DNA of 64,000 nt, from assembly GCA_001295865.1 (NCBI GenBank), contig LJHW01000015.1:1-64000 (forward strand). The letters run 5' to 3'. Numbering within the stretch: position 1 is the stretch's first letter; the number at the start of each line of letters is the position of its first letter. Origin of the DNA: a beta proteobacterium AAP65 (GTDB lineage: Bacteria > Pseudomonadota > Gammaproteobacteria > Burkholderiales > Burkholderiaceae_C). Below, in pieces: positions 29,012 to 39,047 of this stretch. A model generated the notes under the pieces. The model did not search any database. It was given only the letters and a program-made list of their open reading frames with translations, and was not told where the DNA came from. The position numbers and the translations under genes are program-made.

Positions 29012-29052
29012 GCGGGGCCGGCCCCGCGCGAGAAATACGCCGGACGGCGTAT
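29012..29052. promoter_or_regulatory. Two palindromes upstream of urtA
   Basis: GCGGGGCCGGCCCCGC (29012-29027, perfect 8+8) and ATACGCC-GGAC-GGCGTAT (29035-29052, perfect 7+7) sit in the 100-base gap between the hemerythrin stop and the urtA start. The second has the ATA...TAT ends of some nitrogen-regulator sites, but its spacing does not fit the NAC consensus. Operator or terminator roles are both possible. Confidence 0.45.
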
Positions 29053-29063
29053 GGGTGCGGTGC

Positions 29064-29492
29064 TCAGGCCTCGGCCGGGTTCCCCGCCTTCGCGGCCTGA
29101 ACGGCCTGCATCGCCTGGGCCAGCCCCCAGTCCATGCTCTGCGCGTGCACCGGGAACCACTGCGCCAGCGCCGGCACCAGCGCGCCCACCACGGCCACGT
29201 CGCCCTGCTGCACCAGCCGGCGTTGCACTTCGTGCACCAGTTCCAGCACCTGCCGGTGCTCCTTGCCGTGGCAGTGGTCGGCGCCGAAGCCGATCTCCTG
29301 CAGCCAGCGCTCTTCCTGCGCGAAATGCGCTTCGGTGTGCTGCACGAAGGCGTCCAGCACGGCGGCGAGCTGGATGGCATCGCTGCCCAGCGCCGCTTCC
29401 ACGCAGGCGAGCCGTTCGACGAACTCGCGGTGGGTGTCGTCGATCTCGGGTTGCTGCAGGGCGAGGGCGTCGGACCAGGTGAGCGCGGGCAT
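29064..29492 (-). CDS. Bacteriohemerythrin
   Basis: Soluble four-helix di-iron O2-binding protein of 142 residues, near the usual length of single-domain bacteriohemerythrins. Ligand residues are recognisable: the early His in DDTHREF, HTEAHFAQEE in the second helix, the HCHGKEH...LVHEV region, and HAQSMDW with the final His and Asp. It lies upstream of and co-directional with urtA, but the 100-base gap with palindromes makes co-transcription uncertain. A link to urea metabolism is not known. Confidence 0.85.
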   Translation of the reverse strand: MPALTWSDALALQQPEIDDTHREFVERLACVEAALGSDAIQLAAVLDAFVQHTEAHFAQEERWLQEIGFGADHCHGKEHRQVLELVHEVQRRLVQQGDVAVVGALVPALAQWFPVHAQSMDWGLAQAMQAVQAAKAGNPAEA

Positions 29493-29570
29493 CGTCGTCG
29501 AAGGAGGGCGCGGCCAGGAGCGTGCCGCCGCCGCATTCTGCCCAGGTCGCGCCGGCTAAGCTCGCGGCCC

Positions 29571-30131
29571 ATGCCGATGCCCCCTGCCCCGCCGCAACCC
29601 AGCCTCCTCCGCGTCTTGTCGGCCCGTTTCGACCTGCGGGCGCTGGAGCCCCCGCAGCCACTGGCCGAGCCCGCGCTGCAGGCGGCGCAGGCACACGCCG
29701 CCTGGCCGGGCCTGCTGGCCTGGTGCCACCAGCCTGCGCGCTGGGCCGTGCGCACCCTGCCGGGTGACACCGGCCTGGCCGGCGAGGCCGGCACCGACCT
29801 GGCCCACGCCCTGTGCCTGGTGGTGGACGGCAGCCTGCAGCTGCGCGCCTGCCGCGGTGCAGCGGCCCGGCTGGCCCTGCGCCTGCGCACCAAAATCAAC
29901 GATGTGGCGCTGGGGCGCCCCCGCCAGCCCGCCGACCCCTGGGACGCCGGCTGGCTGCGCCCTGGCCGCGAAGGTTTGCAGGCCTTGGCGCAGTTCACGC
30001 CCCGCCGGCCCACGCTGCTGGTGGCAGGCCCGGCGCTGGGCTGGGCGCACCAGCAGGAGGCCGAGGCGCTGTTGCGCGCGCGGCAGGCGCAGGCGCTGCA
30101 ACCGCTGCGGCTGTTGCTGCTGCAGGCCTGA
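29571..30131 (+). CDS. Hypothetical protein
   Basis: A 186-residue Leu/Ala/Arg-rich cytoplasmic-looking protein with no signal peptide, membrane segment or recognised motif. It is divergent from the hemerythrin gene and converges on the diguanylate cyclase gene with 13 bases between. Codon use matches its neighbours, which supports it being real. The ATG at 29571 is the best candidate; an ATG six bases later is also in frame. Confidence 0.55.
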   Translation: MPMPPAPPQPSLLRVLSARFDLRALEPPQPLAEPALQAAQAHAAWPGLLAWCHQPARWAVRTLPGDTGLAGEAGTDLAHALCLVVDGSLQLRACRGAAARLALRLRTKINDVALGRPRQPADPWDAGWLRPGREGLQALAQFTPRRPTLLVAGPALGWAHQQEAEALLRARQAQALQPLRLLLLQA

Positions 30132-30144
30132 GGCCCGTTGTGCG

Positions 30145-31182
30145 TCAGGCCGCCAGGTCGGCGGCCGGCTCACCGGCCATCACCACCTGGTCGCGGCCGC
30201 GGCGCTTGGCTTCATAGAGCGCGGCGTCGGCGGCGCGCAGCCAGGCCTCGACATCGCGCACGGCCGCCAGCGCGCTGACGCCGATGCTCACCGTCAATGG
30301 CTCGCTGCCCAGCAAGCCGCTGGCGGCCACGCGCTGCCGCAGCGCCTCGGCCACCTGTTGCGCGTCGGCTTCGGAGGCGCGCGGCAGCAGCAGCATGAAC
30401 TCCTCGCCGCCGGTGCGGAACAGCAGATCGCCCAGGCGTTGCCGCGTGCCGATCAGGCGCACCAGGCCCTGGAGCACCTCGTCGCCGCGGCCGTGCCCGT
30501 GGCGGTCGTTGATGCGCTTGAAGTGGTCGACGTCGATGGCCAGCAGCACCGGGCCGGGGCCTGGCGCGGCCTGCTGGGGCAGGCTCAGGTTGTCGAGTTG
30601 CGTCTGCAGGTGGCGGCGGTTGTAGCAGCCGGTGAGCGGGTCGGTGATGGCCTGCAGCATCAGCGTCTGCTGCAGTTGCCCGATGAGCCGCAGCACCATC
30701 AGGATCATCAGCAGCACGAAGGCCAGCGAGAACAGCACCCGCAGCGCTAGCCCGGTGCCGAGCGTCACCTGCGCCAGCACGCACACGGGCAGCACCAGCA
30801 GGCCGCAGAACAGCAGTGCCTTGCGGTGTGGCAGCGCGAAGAACAGCAGGAAAAGCATGGGGTAGGACCACACCAGCCCCGGCATGCCCTGCAGGTAGGT
30901 CGACGTGAGGATGGCCGCGATGAGCAGCACCGCCAACAGCTCGAAGGGCACCAGCGGCGTCTGCGCTGCGCGCAGCCTTGCCGCGTTGCGCAGCAGCAGC
31001 AGTGAAACCGCCGCGTTCAGCAGACCCATGGCCAGGTTGCCCTGCACCAGGTGCACCACGCCCGTGGCGACGATGGCCCAGCCGCCCAGGCGACAAAAAC
31101 GCGCGACCAGGCTCCCGCGGTGCTCGGCGAGCACGTCGTGGTCGATCTGGAATGTCTGCGCCCAAGCGCGCCAAGCCCTCAT
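30145..31182 (-). CDS. Membrane-bound diguanylate cyclase (GGDEF)
   Basis: Enzyme making cyclic di-GMP from two GTP. It has about six membrane helices (residues 30-168) and a C-terminal GGDEF domain (about 175-340) with intact active site GGEEF (258-262), and an upstream RxxD (R249-D252) that is a product-inhibition I-site at the right distance. The 345-residue length fits. It is co-directional with the downstream hemerythrin-urtA run and separated from the response regulator by 45 bases; no sensory domain beyond the membrane region is evident. Confidence 0.92.
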   Translation of the reverse strand: MRAWRAWAQTFQIDHDVLAEHRGSLVARFCRLGGWAIVATGVVHLVQGNLAMGLLNAAVSLLLLRNAARLRAAQTPLVPFELLAVLLIAAILTSTYLQGMPGLVWSYPMLFLLFFALPHRKALLFCGLLVLPVCVLAQVTLGTGLALRVLFSLAFVLLMILMVLRLIGQLQQTLMLQAITDPLTGCYNRRHLQTQLDNLSLPQQAAPGPGPVLLAIDVDHFKRINDRHGHGRGDEVLQGLVRLIGTRQRLGDLLFRTGGEEFMLLLPRASEADAQQVAEALRQRVAASGLLGSEPLTVSIGVSALAAVRDVEAWLRAADAALYEAKRRGRDQVVMAGEPAADLAA

Positions 31183-31227
31183 CGCAGCGTTTTCGGCCGA
31201 ACGCCGGGGTTCTGTAACGGCGCCGGC

Positions 31228-32217
31228 TCAGCTGCGTGAGAGTTCGCGCACCCGCTGCAAGGCCATGGCGGCCGCGGCCGTGCGCGTTTCGACACCCAGC
31301 TTTTCATAGATGCGCTCCAGGTGTTTTTTCACGGTGGCCGGGCTGCTGCCCAGGATGTCGCCGATGTCGCGGTTGGTCTTGCCCTTGGCCACCCAGTACA
31401 GCACCTCGCTCTCGCGCAGCGTCAGGCCGAAGGCCTGCATCGTGGCTTCCACGGTGGCCGCATCGCTCACCTCGCGCAGCACCACGAGCCAATCTTCGTC
31501 GACTGTGCGGCCCTGCAGCGTGGCCACCAGCTGGCGCGCACCACGCGCGGTGCTCAGCGGGCGCACCTCGCGGCCGGCGGCGGCGTCGAGCAGCCAGGCG
31601 TGCAGCGGGGCGGGCAGCTGGTCGGGCACGGCATCGAAGTAGGCCGGCAGCCACTGGCGCGCCAGCGGCGTCTGCCAAACCAGGCGGGGCGCGGCGGCCG
31701 GCGTGGCGCCCAGGCGCACGGCGATGGTGGCGTGGCCGTAGGCATCCAGCGCGTTGCGCGCCTGCCGCGCCTGGCGCGCGGCCTGCATGTGCGCGGCCAT
31801 GCGCGCCAGCACCTCTGGCGCGCGGATGGGCTTGGTGACGTAGTCCACGCCACCGGCGTCGAAGGCCGCCAGCACATGCTCGGTCTCGGTCAGGCCGGTC
31901 ATGAAGATGATGGGGATGTGCGCCGTCTCGGGCCCGGCCTTCAGGCGCCGTGCCACTTCGAAGCCGTCGATGCCCGGCATCACGGCGTCGAGCAGCACGA
32001 TGTCGGGGTCGGCCTGCGCGGCGCGCTGCAGAGCGCGCGCGCCGTCGGTGGCCACCAGCACGGTGTAGCCGGCGGCGTCCAGCGCGTCGTGCAGCACGGC
32101 CAGGTTGTCGGGCACATCATCGACGATCAAGACGACGCCCGCGCTGCGGGCACGGCCCAGGGGATCGGCGGCGGCGCTGGGGTCGGACGGGTTCTCAGGC
32201 GGGTTCGGCACGGGCAA
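31228..32217 (-). CDS. Response regulator, REC plus LuxR-type HTH
   Basis: Transcription factor of 329 residues: receiver domain (about 27-145, phospho-acceptor D77, acidic pair D33-D34, K129), a middle segment of about 100 residues with no clear motif, and a LuxR-type helix-turn-helix (about 264-320, LTLRESEVLYWVAKGKTNRDI). It overlaps the 3' end of the hybrid kinase gene by 23 bases, so the two are made together and form a cognate pair. The reading begins at TTG 32217; a GTG at 32211 is equally possible. Likely targets are the neighbouring urea genes (inference from position). Confidence 0.9.
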   Translation of the reverse strand: MPVPNPPENPSDPSAAADPLGRARSAGVVLIVDDVPDNLAVLHDALDAAGYTVLVATDGARALQRAAQADPDIVLLDAVMPGIDGFEVARRLKAGPETAHIPIIFMTGLTETEHVLAAFDAGGVDYVTKPIRAPEVLARMAAHMQAARQARQARNALDAYGHATIAVRLGATPAAAPRLVWQTPLARQWLPAYFDAVPDQLPAPLHAWLLDAAAGREVRPLSTARGARQLVATLQGRTVDEDWLVVLREVSDAATVEATMQAFGLTLRESEVLYWVAKGKTNRDIGDILGSSPATVKKHLERIYEKLGVETRTAAAAMALQRVRELSRS

Positions 32218-35200
32218 GGGCGAGGTCGATCAGGGCTTGCACGCCCTCGAACTGGAAGGCCTGGGCCAGGGCACGCAACGGGGCCAACCAGGCCTCGCAT
32301 TCTGGGCTTTCGCTTTCGATGCGCGCCAGCGCCTGCTGCACGCCGCGTGGGTAGCCCAGGCGCACCATCTCCTGCAGCGCCAGCAGCTGCGCGCGCGTGG
32401 GCAGCGGGGCGTCGGCCGGCGGGGTGGCGGGCGGCGGTGGTGGCAAGGCGGGCGCTGACAACCACACCAGCGCGAGGTGCTGGCCCAGCCAATCGAGCAG
32501 TTCGTCGAAACGCACGGGCTTGGTGATGAAGTCGGCCGGGGTGATGCCGCAGTCGTTCTCCAGGCCCTTGTCGAAGGCATTGGCCGAGACGATGGCCACC
32601 GGCGCTTCGCTCAGGCCCTGGGCGCGCAAGGTGCGGATGGTCTGCCAGCCGTCGATGCCGGGCATGGCCAGGTCCATGAGGATGGCGTGCACCGGCGCGG
32701 GCGGCTCGGCGCTGCGGGCCTCTTGCAGCAGCGCCAGCGCGGCCTGGCCCGAGCCGGCTTCCAGCACGTCGAAACCCAGGGCCTGCAGGCGCCGCGCCAG
32801 CAGCGTGCGGTCGACCTCTTCGTTGTCCACCACCAGCAGCCGGCGGCGTGCGCCTTCGTAACCGCGGCGTGGCGGGCGCGGGCCGGGCACGCGCTGGCCT
32901 CGCAGCTCGGGCAGGAAAAGACGCACGCGGAAGACCGTGCCTTCGCCCAGCTTCGTGCTCACCGTGAGCTCGCCACCCATCAGGTCGGTCAGCATCTTGG
33001 CGATGGTCAGGCCCAGGCCGGTGCCACCGCCCGGGGCGGCGCCCGTGCTGCCGGCCGGGCCGCCGCGCGAGAAGGGTTCGAAGATGCGTTCCAGGTCTTC
33101 GGCCGCGATGCCCGGGCCGGTGTCCTCGATCTCGAACACGGCCATGTCGCGCAGGTGCGCGGCGCGAAAGGCCACGCGCCCGCGCTGCGTGAACTTCACC
33201 GCGTTGCCCAGCACGTTGATGAGGATCTGCGTCAGCCGCCGCTCGTCGGCGCGCACCAGCGCCGGCGCGCCTTCGATGTCGTGCTCGAAGCGCAGGCCCT
33301 TGCTCAGCGCCTGCAGCTCGAACATCTGCACGATCTGCTGCAGGCTCTCACGCAGGCGCATGGGCTTGGGCTCGAGCGTGAGCTTGCCACCTTCGATGCG
33401 CGCGATGTCCAACGTGCCTTCGATCAACCCCAGCAAATGCTCGCCGCCGCGCCGGATGACGCCTACGGCCTGCTTGCGGTGCACGGGCAGCGTGGGGTCT
33501 TCGTCCAGCAGCTGCGCGTAACCGAGGATGCTGTTTAGCGGCGTGCGCAGCTCGTGGCTGATGGCGCTGATGTAGCGCGTCTTGGCCTGGTTGGCGCCCT
33601 CGGCCTGGCGACGCGCGGCCTCGGCGGCCAGCCGGGCGCGCTGCAGCTCTTCGTCGGTGCGGGCGTGGCTGTCGATCTCGCGCACCAGGGCTTCGGTCTG
33701 GCGGTTGCTTTCTTCCTGCGCCACGCGGCGGCTGATCTGCGTGAGCACCAGCCACCAGGCGATCACGCCCGACAGCAGCAGCAGCGCGCAGTAGGCCTTG
33801 ATGAAAGCCGTGCGCAGCGCCGGCGCCGCGGCGGCCGCGGCCTCGGTGCCGGCAGCGGCGAGGGCGCGAACCTCGGCCTCGTGCAGCAGGTAGAGCAGCG
33901 CGGCCAGCGAGGGCGCCACCACCGCCATCACCAGCAGGTAGCGACCCAGGCCGGTTTCCAGCTGCGGCCACCAGCGCTGCGGCGTCAGGCGGCGCAGCGC
34001 GGCGGTGAGCTGCACGCCGGCGCGTGCGGCCTCGGGTTTGCACAGGTCGTGGCAGCGCGCGTCCAGGCTGCAGCACAGGCTGCAGATGGGGCCGCCGTAG
34101 GCCGGGCAGCCCGCCATGTCTTCGCCTTCGTACTCGCGCTCGCAGATGACGCAGCGGCGCAGCGCCTGCAGGCCGCTGCGTTGGGCGAGGTAGGCGCCCT
34201 CGCACTCGCCCTCCGCCGCGGCTGTGGCCTGCGGCCCGCGCGCCAGGTAGTAGCGGCTCTTCGTGGCCCACGCGATCAGCGGTGCGGCGACGAAGGCCAC
34301 CGCCATCGCGATCACCGCCGAGAAGGCCTCGGCCATCGGCCCGAAAGCGCCCAGGTGCGCGGTGATGGAGAGGACGGAGGCCAAGCCCATCGCGCCCACG
34401 CCCACGGGGTTGATGTCGTAGAGATGGGCGCGCTTGAACTCGATGCCTTTGGGCGACAGGCCCAGCGGCTTGTTGACCACCAGGTCGGCCACCACTGCCA
34501 TGATCCAGCTGATGGCGATGTTGCTGTACAGGCCCAGCACGCCGCCGATGGCCTGGAAGACTTCCAGCTCCATCAGCATCAGCGCGATCAGCGTGTTGAA
34601 CACCATCCACACCACGCGGCCGGGGTGGCTGTGCGTCACGCGCGCGAAGAAGTTGCTCCAGGCCAGGCTGCCGGCATAGGCGTTCGTCACGTTGATCTTG
34701 AGCTGGCTCACCACCACGAACAGCGCCGTGGCCGCCACCGCCCAGCCGTAGTGGTTGAAGACCAGCTCGTAGGCAGCCAGGTACATCTGGTTGGGGTCCA
34801 CCGCGCGGTCGGCGGGCACTGCCAGCTTCAGCGCCAGCAGGGTCAGCAGCGCGCCGCCCAGCATCTTCAGCACCCCGGGCACCACCCAGCCGGGCCCGCC
34901 CAGCAGCACCGCGCCCCACCAGCGCCAGCGGTTGGCGCGGGTCTGCTCGGGCATGAAACGCAGGTAGTCGACCTGCTCGCCCATCTGCGTGATGAGGGCC
35001 ACGCCCACGGTGAGCGCGCTGCCGAAGAGCAGCGGGTTGAAGCTGCCGCCCTGGCCGTCCAGGCCCGCGTAGCTGCGCAGGTCGCTGGCCAGCGTCGGGT
35101 GGGCCTGGAAGACGTAGACATAGGGCAGTACCAGCAGCACGAGCCACACCGGCAGCGTCCACATCTGCAGCTGGCTGACACGCGTGACGCCGTGCGTCAC

Positions 35201-35713
35201 CAGCGGTATCACCACCAGCGAGCACACCAGGTAGCCCCAGGCCGGCGGCAGGCCGAAGGCCAGCTCCAGCGCGTAGGCCATGATGGCCGCTTCCAGCGCG
35301 AAGAAGATGAAGGTGAAGCTGGCGTAGATGAGGCTGGTGATGGTGCTGCCGATGTAGCCGAAGCCGGCGCCGCGGGTGAGCAGGTCCATGTCCAGCCCAT
35401 GGCGGGCGGCATAGACGCTGATGGGCAAACCGGCGGCAAAGATGATGGCCGCGGTGCCCAGGATCGCCCAGAAGGCGTTGACGAAGCCGAACTGCAGCAG
35501 CAGCGTGGCGCCCAGCGCCTCAAGCACCAGGAAGCTGGCCGCGCCGCCCACCGCGGTGTGCGCCACGCGCCAGGGGCTCCACTTGCGGAAAGAACGCGGC
35601 GTGAAACGCAGCGCGTAGTCTTCCAGCGTCTCGCTGGCCACCCAGGCGTTGTAGTCGCGCCGGACCTTGATGACACGTTGCTGCGGGGCGGGGGCGGTCG
35701 GCGGCGGCGTCAT
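32195..35713 (-). CDS. Transporter-fused hybrid sensor histidine kinase
   Basis: A 1172-residue membrane sensor. Residues about 45-485 form a 12-helix transporter resembling the nucleobase:cation symporter-1 (purine/cytosine permease) family. Then a cytosolic Cys cluster (C521, C524, C536, C544, C547, C548, C554, C558), two more helices (about 590-610 and 640-658), a coiled linker, HisKA with H720 in SHELRTP, an ATPase with N837, DTGPGI (864-869) and GTGLGL (897-902), and a receiver with D1014 and K1065. A Pro-rich C-terminal tail of about 90 residues follows. The gene is divergent from ureA and overlaps its response regulator. It probably senses substrate binding or transport, as proposed for CbrA-like transporter kinases; urea or a purine-derived compound is a guess. 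Confidence 0.9.
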   Translation of the reverse strand: MTPPPTAPAPQQRVIKVRRDYNAWVASETLEDYALRFTPRSFRKWSPWRVAHTAVGGAASFLVLEALGATLLLQFGFVNAFWAILGTAAIIFAAGLPISVYAARHGLDMDLLTRGAGFGYIGSTITSLIYASFTFIFFALEAAIMAYALELAFGLPPAWGYLVCSLVVIPLVTHGVTRVSQLQMWTLPVWLVLLVLPYVYVFQAHPTLASDLRSYAGLDGQGGSFNPLLFGSALTVGVALITQMGEQVDYLRFMPEQTRANRWRWWGAVLLGGPGWVVPGVLKMLGGALLTLLALKLAVPADRAVDPNQMYLAAYELVFNHYGWAVAATALFVVVSQLKINVTNAYAGSLAWSNFFARVTHSHPGRVVWMVFNTLIALMLMELEVFQAIGGVLGLYSNIAISWIMAVVADLVVNKPLGLSPKGIEFKRAHLYDINPVGVGAMGLASVLSITAHLGAFGPMAEAFSAVIAMAVAFVAAPLIAWATKSRYYLARGPQATAAAEGECEGAYLAQRSGLQALRRCVICEREYEGEDMAGCPAYGGPICSLCCSLDARCHDLCKPEAARAGVQLTAALRRLTPQRWWPQLETGLGRYLLVMAVVAPSLAALLYLLHEAEVRALAAAGTEAAAAAAPALRTAFIKAYCALLLLSGVIAWWLVLTQISRRVAQEESNRQTEALVREIDSHARTDEELQRARLAAEAARRQAEGANQAKTRYISAISHELRTPLNSILGYAQLLDEDPTLPVHRKQAVGVIRRGGEHLLGLIEGTLDIARIEGGKLTLEPKPMRLRESLQQIVQMFELQALSKGLRFEHDIEGAPALVRADERRLTQILINVLGNAVKFTQRGRVAFRAAHLRDMAVFEIEDTGPGIAAEDLERIFEPFSRGGPAGSTGAAPGGGTGLGLTIAKMLTDLMGGELTVSTKLGEGTVFRVRLFLPELRGQRVPGPRPPRRGYEGARRRLLVVDNEEVDRTLLARRLQALGFDVLEAGSGQAALALLQEARSAEPPAPVHAILMDLAMPGIDGWQTIRTLRAQGLSEAPVAIVSANAFDKGLENDCGITPADFITKPVRFDELLDWLGQHLALVWLSAPALPPPPPATPPADAPLPTRAQLLALQEMVRLGYPRGVQQALARIESESPECEAWLAPLRALAQAFQFEGVQALIDLALARAEPA

Positions 35714-35761
35714 CAGGGCCTGCGGGTTTGCACGTTGCGGGCCAAGCGGGCTGTGCGGCTT

Positions 35762-35778
35762 ACATTGGCACCCAATGT
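35762..35778. promoter_or_regulatory. Perfect palindrome between the hybrid kinase and ureA
   Basis: ACATTGG-CAC-CCAATGT, arms of 7 bases, lies 16 bases before the ureA ATG in an 80-base divergent gap. It is placed to control both genes and suits a dimeric regulator such as the adjacent LuxR-type response regulator. The same bases contain a sigma-54-like GG-N10-GC pattern (35767-35780), though it is very close to ureA. Confidence 0.5.
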
Positions 35779-35793
35779 GCTGACGAGTGGCTT

Positions 35794-36096
35794 ATGGACC
35801 TGACGCCAAGAGAGAAAGACAAGCTGCTGATCTTCACGGCCGCCTTGCTGGCCGAGCGCCGCAAGGCACGCGGGCTCAAGCTCAACGTGCCGGAGGCCAT
35901 CGCGCTGATCACCGCCGCCATCATGGAAGGCGCGCGCGATGGCAAGACCGTGGCGCAGCTGATGAGCGAGGGCAAGACCGTGCTCACGCGCGACGAGGTG
36001 ATGGAGGGCGTGCCCGAGATCGTCACCGAGATCCAGGTCGAAGCCACCTTCCCCGACGGCACCAAGTTGGTGACCGTGCACCAACCCATAGCATGA
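35794..36096 (+). CDS. ureA: Urease gamma subunit
   Basis: Smallest structural subunit of Ni-urease (urea + H2O to ammonia and carbamate). The 100-residue length and the sequence [20 protein letters not shown], with [13 protein letters not shown], are standard. It begins the urease cluster; ureD, which normally precedes ureA in related genomes, is absent, and a sensor kinase occupies that place. The stop overlaps the next small gene (ATGA). Confidence 0.97.
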   Translation: MDLTPREKDKLLIFTAALLAERRKARGLKLNVPEAIALITAAIMEGARDGKTVAQLMSEGKTVLTRDEVMEGVPEIVTEIQVEATFPDGTKLVTVHQPIA

Positions 36097-36293
36097 CGCT
36101 GCGAGCACGCCCCATGATGAAACTGCAACGCACCCTCACGCCGCTGGCCGCGGCCCTGCTGGCCAGCGCCGCCCAGGCCCACGAAGGCCACGGCATGCCC
36201 GGCACACACCACTGGCACACGCAAGACGTGCTGATGCTGTTGGGCCTGGCCGCCGCGGTGGTGGGCCTGGCTTGGTACTTCCGTCGCAAGTGA
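36093..36293 (+). CDS. Small His-rich membrane protein within the urease operon
   Basis: A 66-residue protein: basic N-terminus, signal-like helix ending ASAAQA, a His/Gly segment [16 protein letters not shown], one C-terminal membrane helix (about 45-63) and an RRK end. Six His residues in 16 suggest a metal-binding (nickel?) role at the periplasmic face, but this is inference. The first ATG overlaps the ureA stop; ATGs at 36114 and 36117 are alternative starts. It lies between ureA and ureB, an unusual place. Confidence 0.65.
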   Translation: MTLRARPMMKLQRTLTPLAAALLASAAQAHEGHGMPGTHHWHTQDVLMLLGLAAAVVGLAWYFRRK

Positions 36294-36310
36294 CCCAGGG
36301 AACCGACGCC

Positions 36311-36615
36311 ATGACCCCCGGCGAACTGCTGATCGACGAAGGCGAGCACGAGCTCAACCCCGGCCGCGACAAGTTCACGCTGCTGGTGGCCAACACCGGC
36401 GACCGTCCCATCCAGGTGGGCAGCCACTACCACTTCGCCGAAACGAACGCAGCGCTGCAGTTCGACCGCCAGGCCGCCAGGGGCTACCGGCTGAACATCG
36501 CCAGCGGCACCGCGGTGCGCTTCGAGCCCGGGCAGGAGCGCACCGTCACGCTGGTGGCCTTCGGCGGCCGGCGCCAGGTGTGGGGCTTCCGCGGTCTCAC
36601 GAACGGAGGCCTGTG

Positions 36616-36616
<1 letters not shown>
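36311..36616 (+). CDS. ureB: Urease beta subunit
   Basis: Structural subunit of 101 residues. [19 protein letters not shown] and the [10 protein letters not shown] segment are diagnostic. Its stop codon shares bases with the ureC start (TGATG), so translation is coupled to ureC. The neighbours ureA and ureC make the assignment certain. Confidence 0.97.
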
Positions 36617-38346
<1,730 letters not shown>

Positions 38347-38362
38347 GCGCAGCTCAGGCGGT

Positions 38363-38749
38363 TCAGGCGCGGGGAGCGCTGTGCGTACGCAGCCAAGAGG
38401 CGAAGGCGGCTTCGTCCATGGAGCCGGCGGCGACCGCAAGCATGGTGAGCGTGGCCTCAGCCTGCGTGGCGACGAGCCGGCGCCCGTTCAAGGCAAGGAA
38501 CAAGCCGACCGCGAGGAAAGCCGTGCGTTTGTTGCCATCGACGAAGGGGTGGTTCTTTGCCAGGCCGACGCCGTAGGCCGCCGCGAGATCGGCGAAATCG
38601 GGCTCACCGTGGGCCGCCAGGTTCAGCGGGCGCGCCAGGACCGATTCGAACAAACCTTCATCGCGCAAGCCAGGCGCGCCGCCATGCTCGGCAATGCTCT
38701 CGTCATGCAGCAGTTCCAGCGCCTGCCGCCGCACCCAGCGCCAGTTCAC
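38363..38749 (-). CDS. doc: Death-on-curing (Fic/Doc) family toxin
   Basis: Doc-type Fic protein of 128 residues with the core HPFVDGNKRTA (about 67-77), in which the catalytic-type His and the nucleotide-loop residues are intact. Doc of phage P1 phosphorylates EF-Tu; that activity is likely here but untested. The ATG overlaps the antitoxin stop by four bases. Its presence inside the urease cluster, antisense to ureC and ureE, is probably a later insertion. Confidence 0.88.
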   Translation of the reverse strand: MNWRWVRRQALELLHDESIAEHGGAPGLRDEGLFESVLARPLNLAAHGEPDFADLAAAYGVGLAKNHPFVDGNKRTAFLAVGLFLALNGRRLVATQAEATLTMLAVAAGSMDEAAFASWLRTHSAPRA

Positions 38750-38970
38750 TTGGCGAGCTGGTGGAAGGTGTCGCGGAACTCGCGCATGAACTCGCGCCCG
38801 GCCTTGAGCTCTTCATCCAGCGTCGGGTCGTAGGGCGTGAGCGTCACGCCGTTGGCGGCCTCGGTGACGAACACCGTGTCGCCCTTCTCCAGCTTCAAGC
38901 GCGCCAGCACTTCCTTGGGCAGGATGACGCCGACCGAGTTGCCGATCTGGGTGAGCTTCAGTGCGGTCAT
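38746..38970 (-). CDS. AbrB/MazE-type antitoxin of the Doc module
   Basis: A 74-residue protein with an N-terminal SpoVT/AbrB swapped-hairpin DNA-binding domain (LTQIGNSVGVILPKEVLARL) and a charged C-terminal tail that would neutralise Doc. It is first in the pair, as expected for the labile antitoxin, and overlaps doc by four bases. A perfect palindrome upstream is its likely operator. Confidence 0.88.
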   Translation of the reverse strand: MTALKLTQIGNSVGVILPKEVLARLKLEKGDTVFVTEAANGVTLTPYDPTLDEELKAGREFMREFRDTFHQLAK

Positions 38971-38984
38971 GGTCCAAACTCCGT

Positions 38985-39000
38985 TATAACGAACGTTATA
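38985..39000. promoter_or_regulatory. Likely operator/promoter of the toxin-antitoxin module
   Basis: TATAACG-AA-CGTTATA is a perfect 7+7 palindrome 15 bases before the antitoxin ATG. It overlaps AT-rich -10-like sequence on the minus strand and fits autoregulation by the AbrB-type antitoxin. It is conspicuously AT-rich against the local GC background. Confidence 0.7.
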
Positions 39001-39047
39001 CCAACCGCCCCACCCTGCCCCCGCAATACGCCTCGCCCAAGATCCCC

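Noticed and set aside
29035-29052. NAC binding site upstream of urtA
   Set aside because: NAC sites have ATA-N9-TAT; here the spacer is 12 bases.
35767-35780. Sigma-54 promoter (GG-N10-GC) for ureA
   Set aside because: The fit is partial, it coincides with a palindrome, and the implied transcription start is almost at the ATG; kept only as a note on the palindrome.
33554-35803. 749-residue open frame opposite the hybrid kinase
   Set aside because: Shadow of the kinase coding sequence; no start signal or domain.
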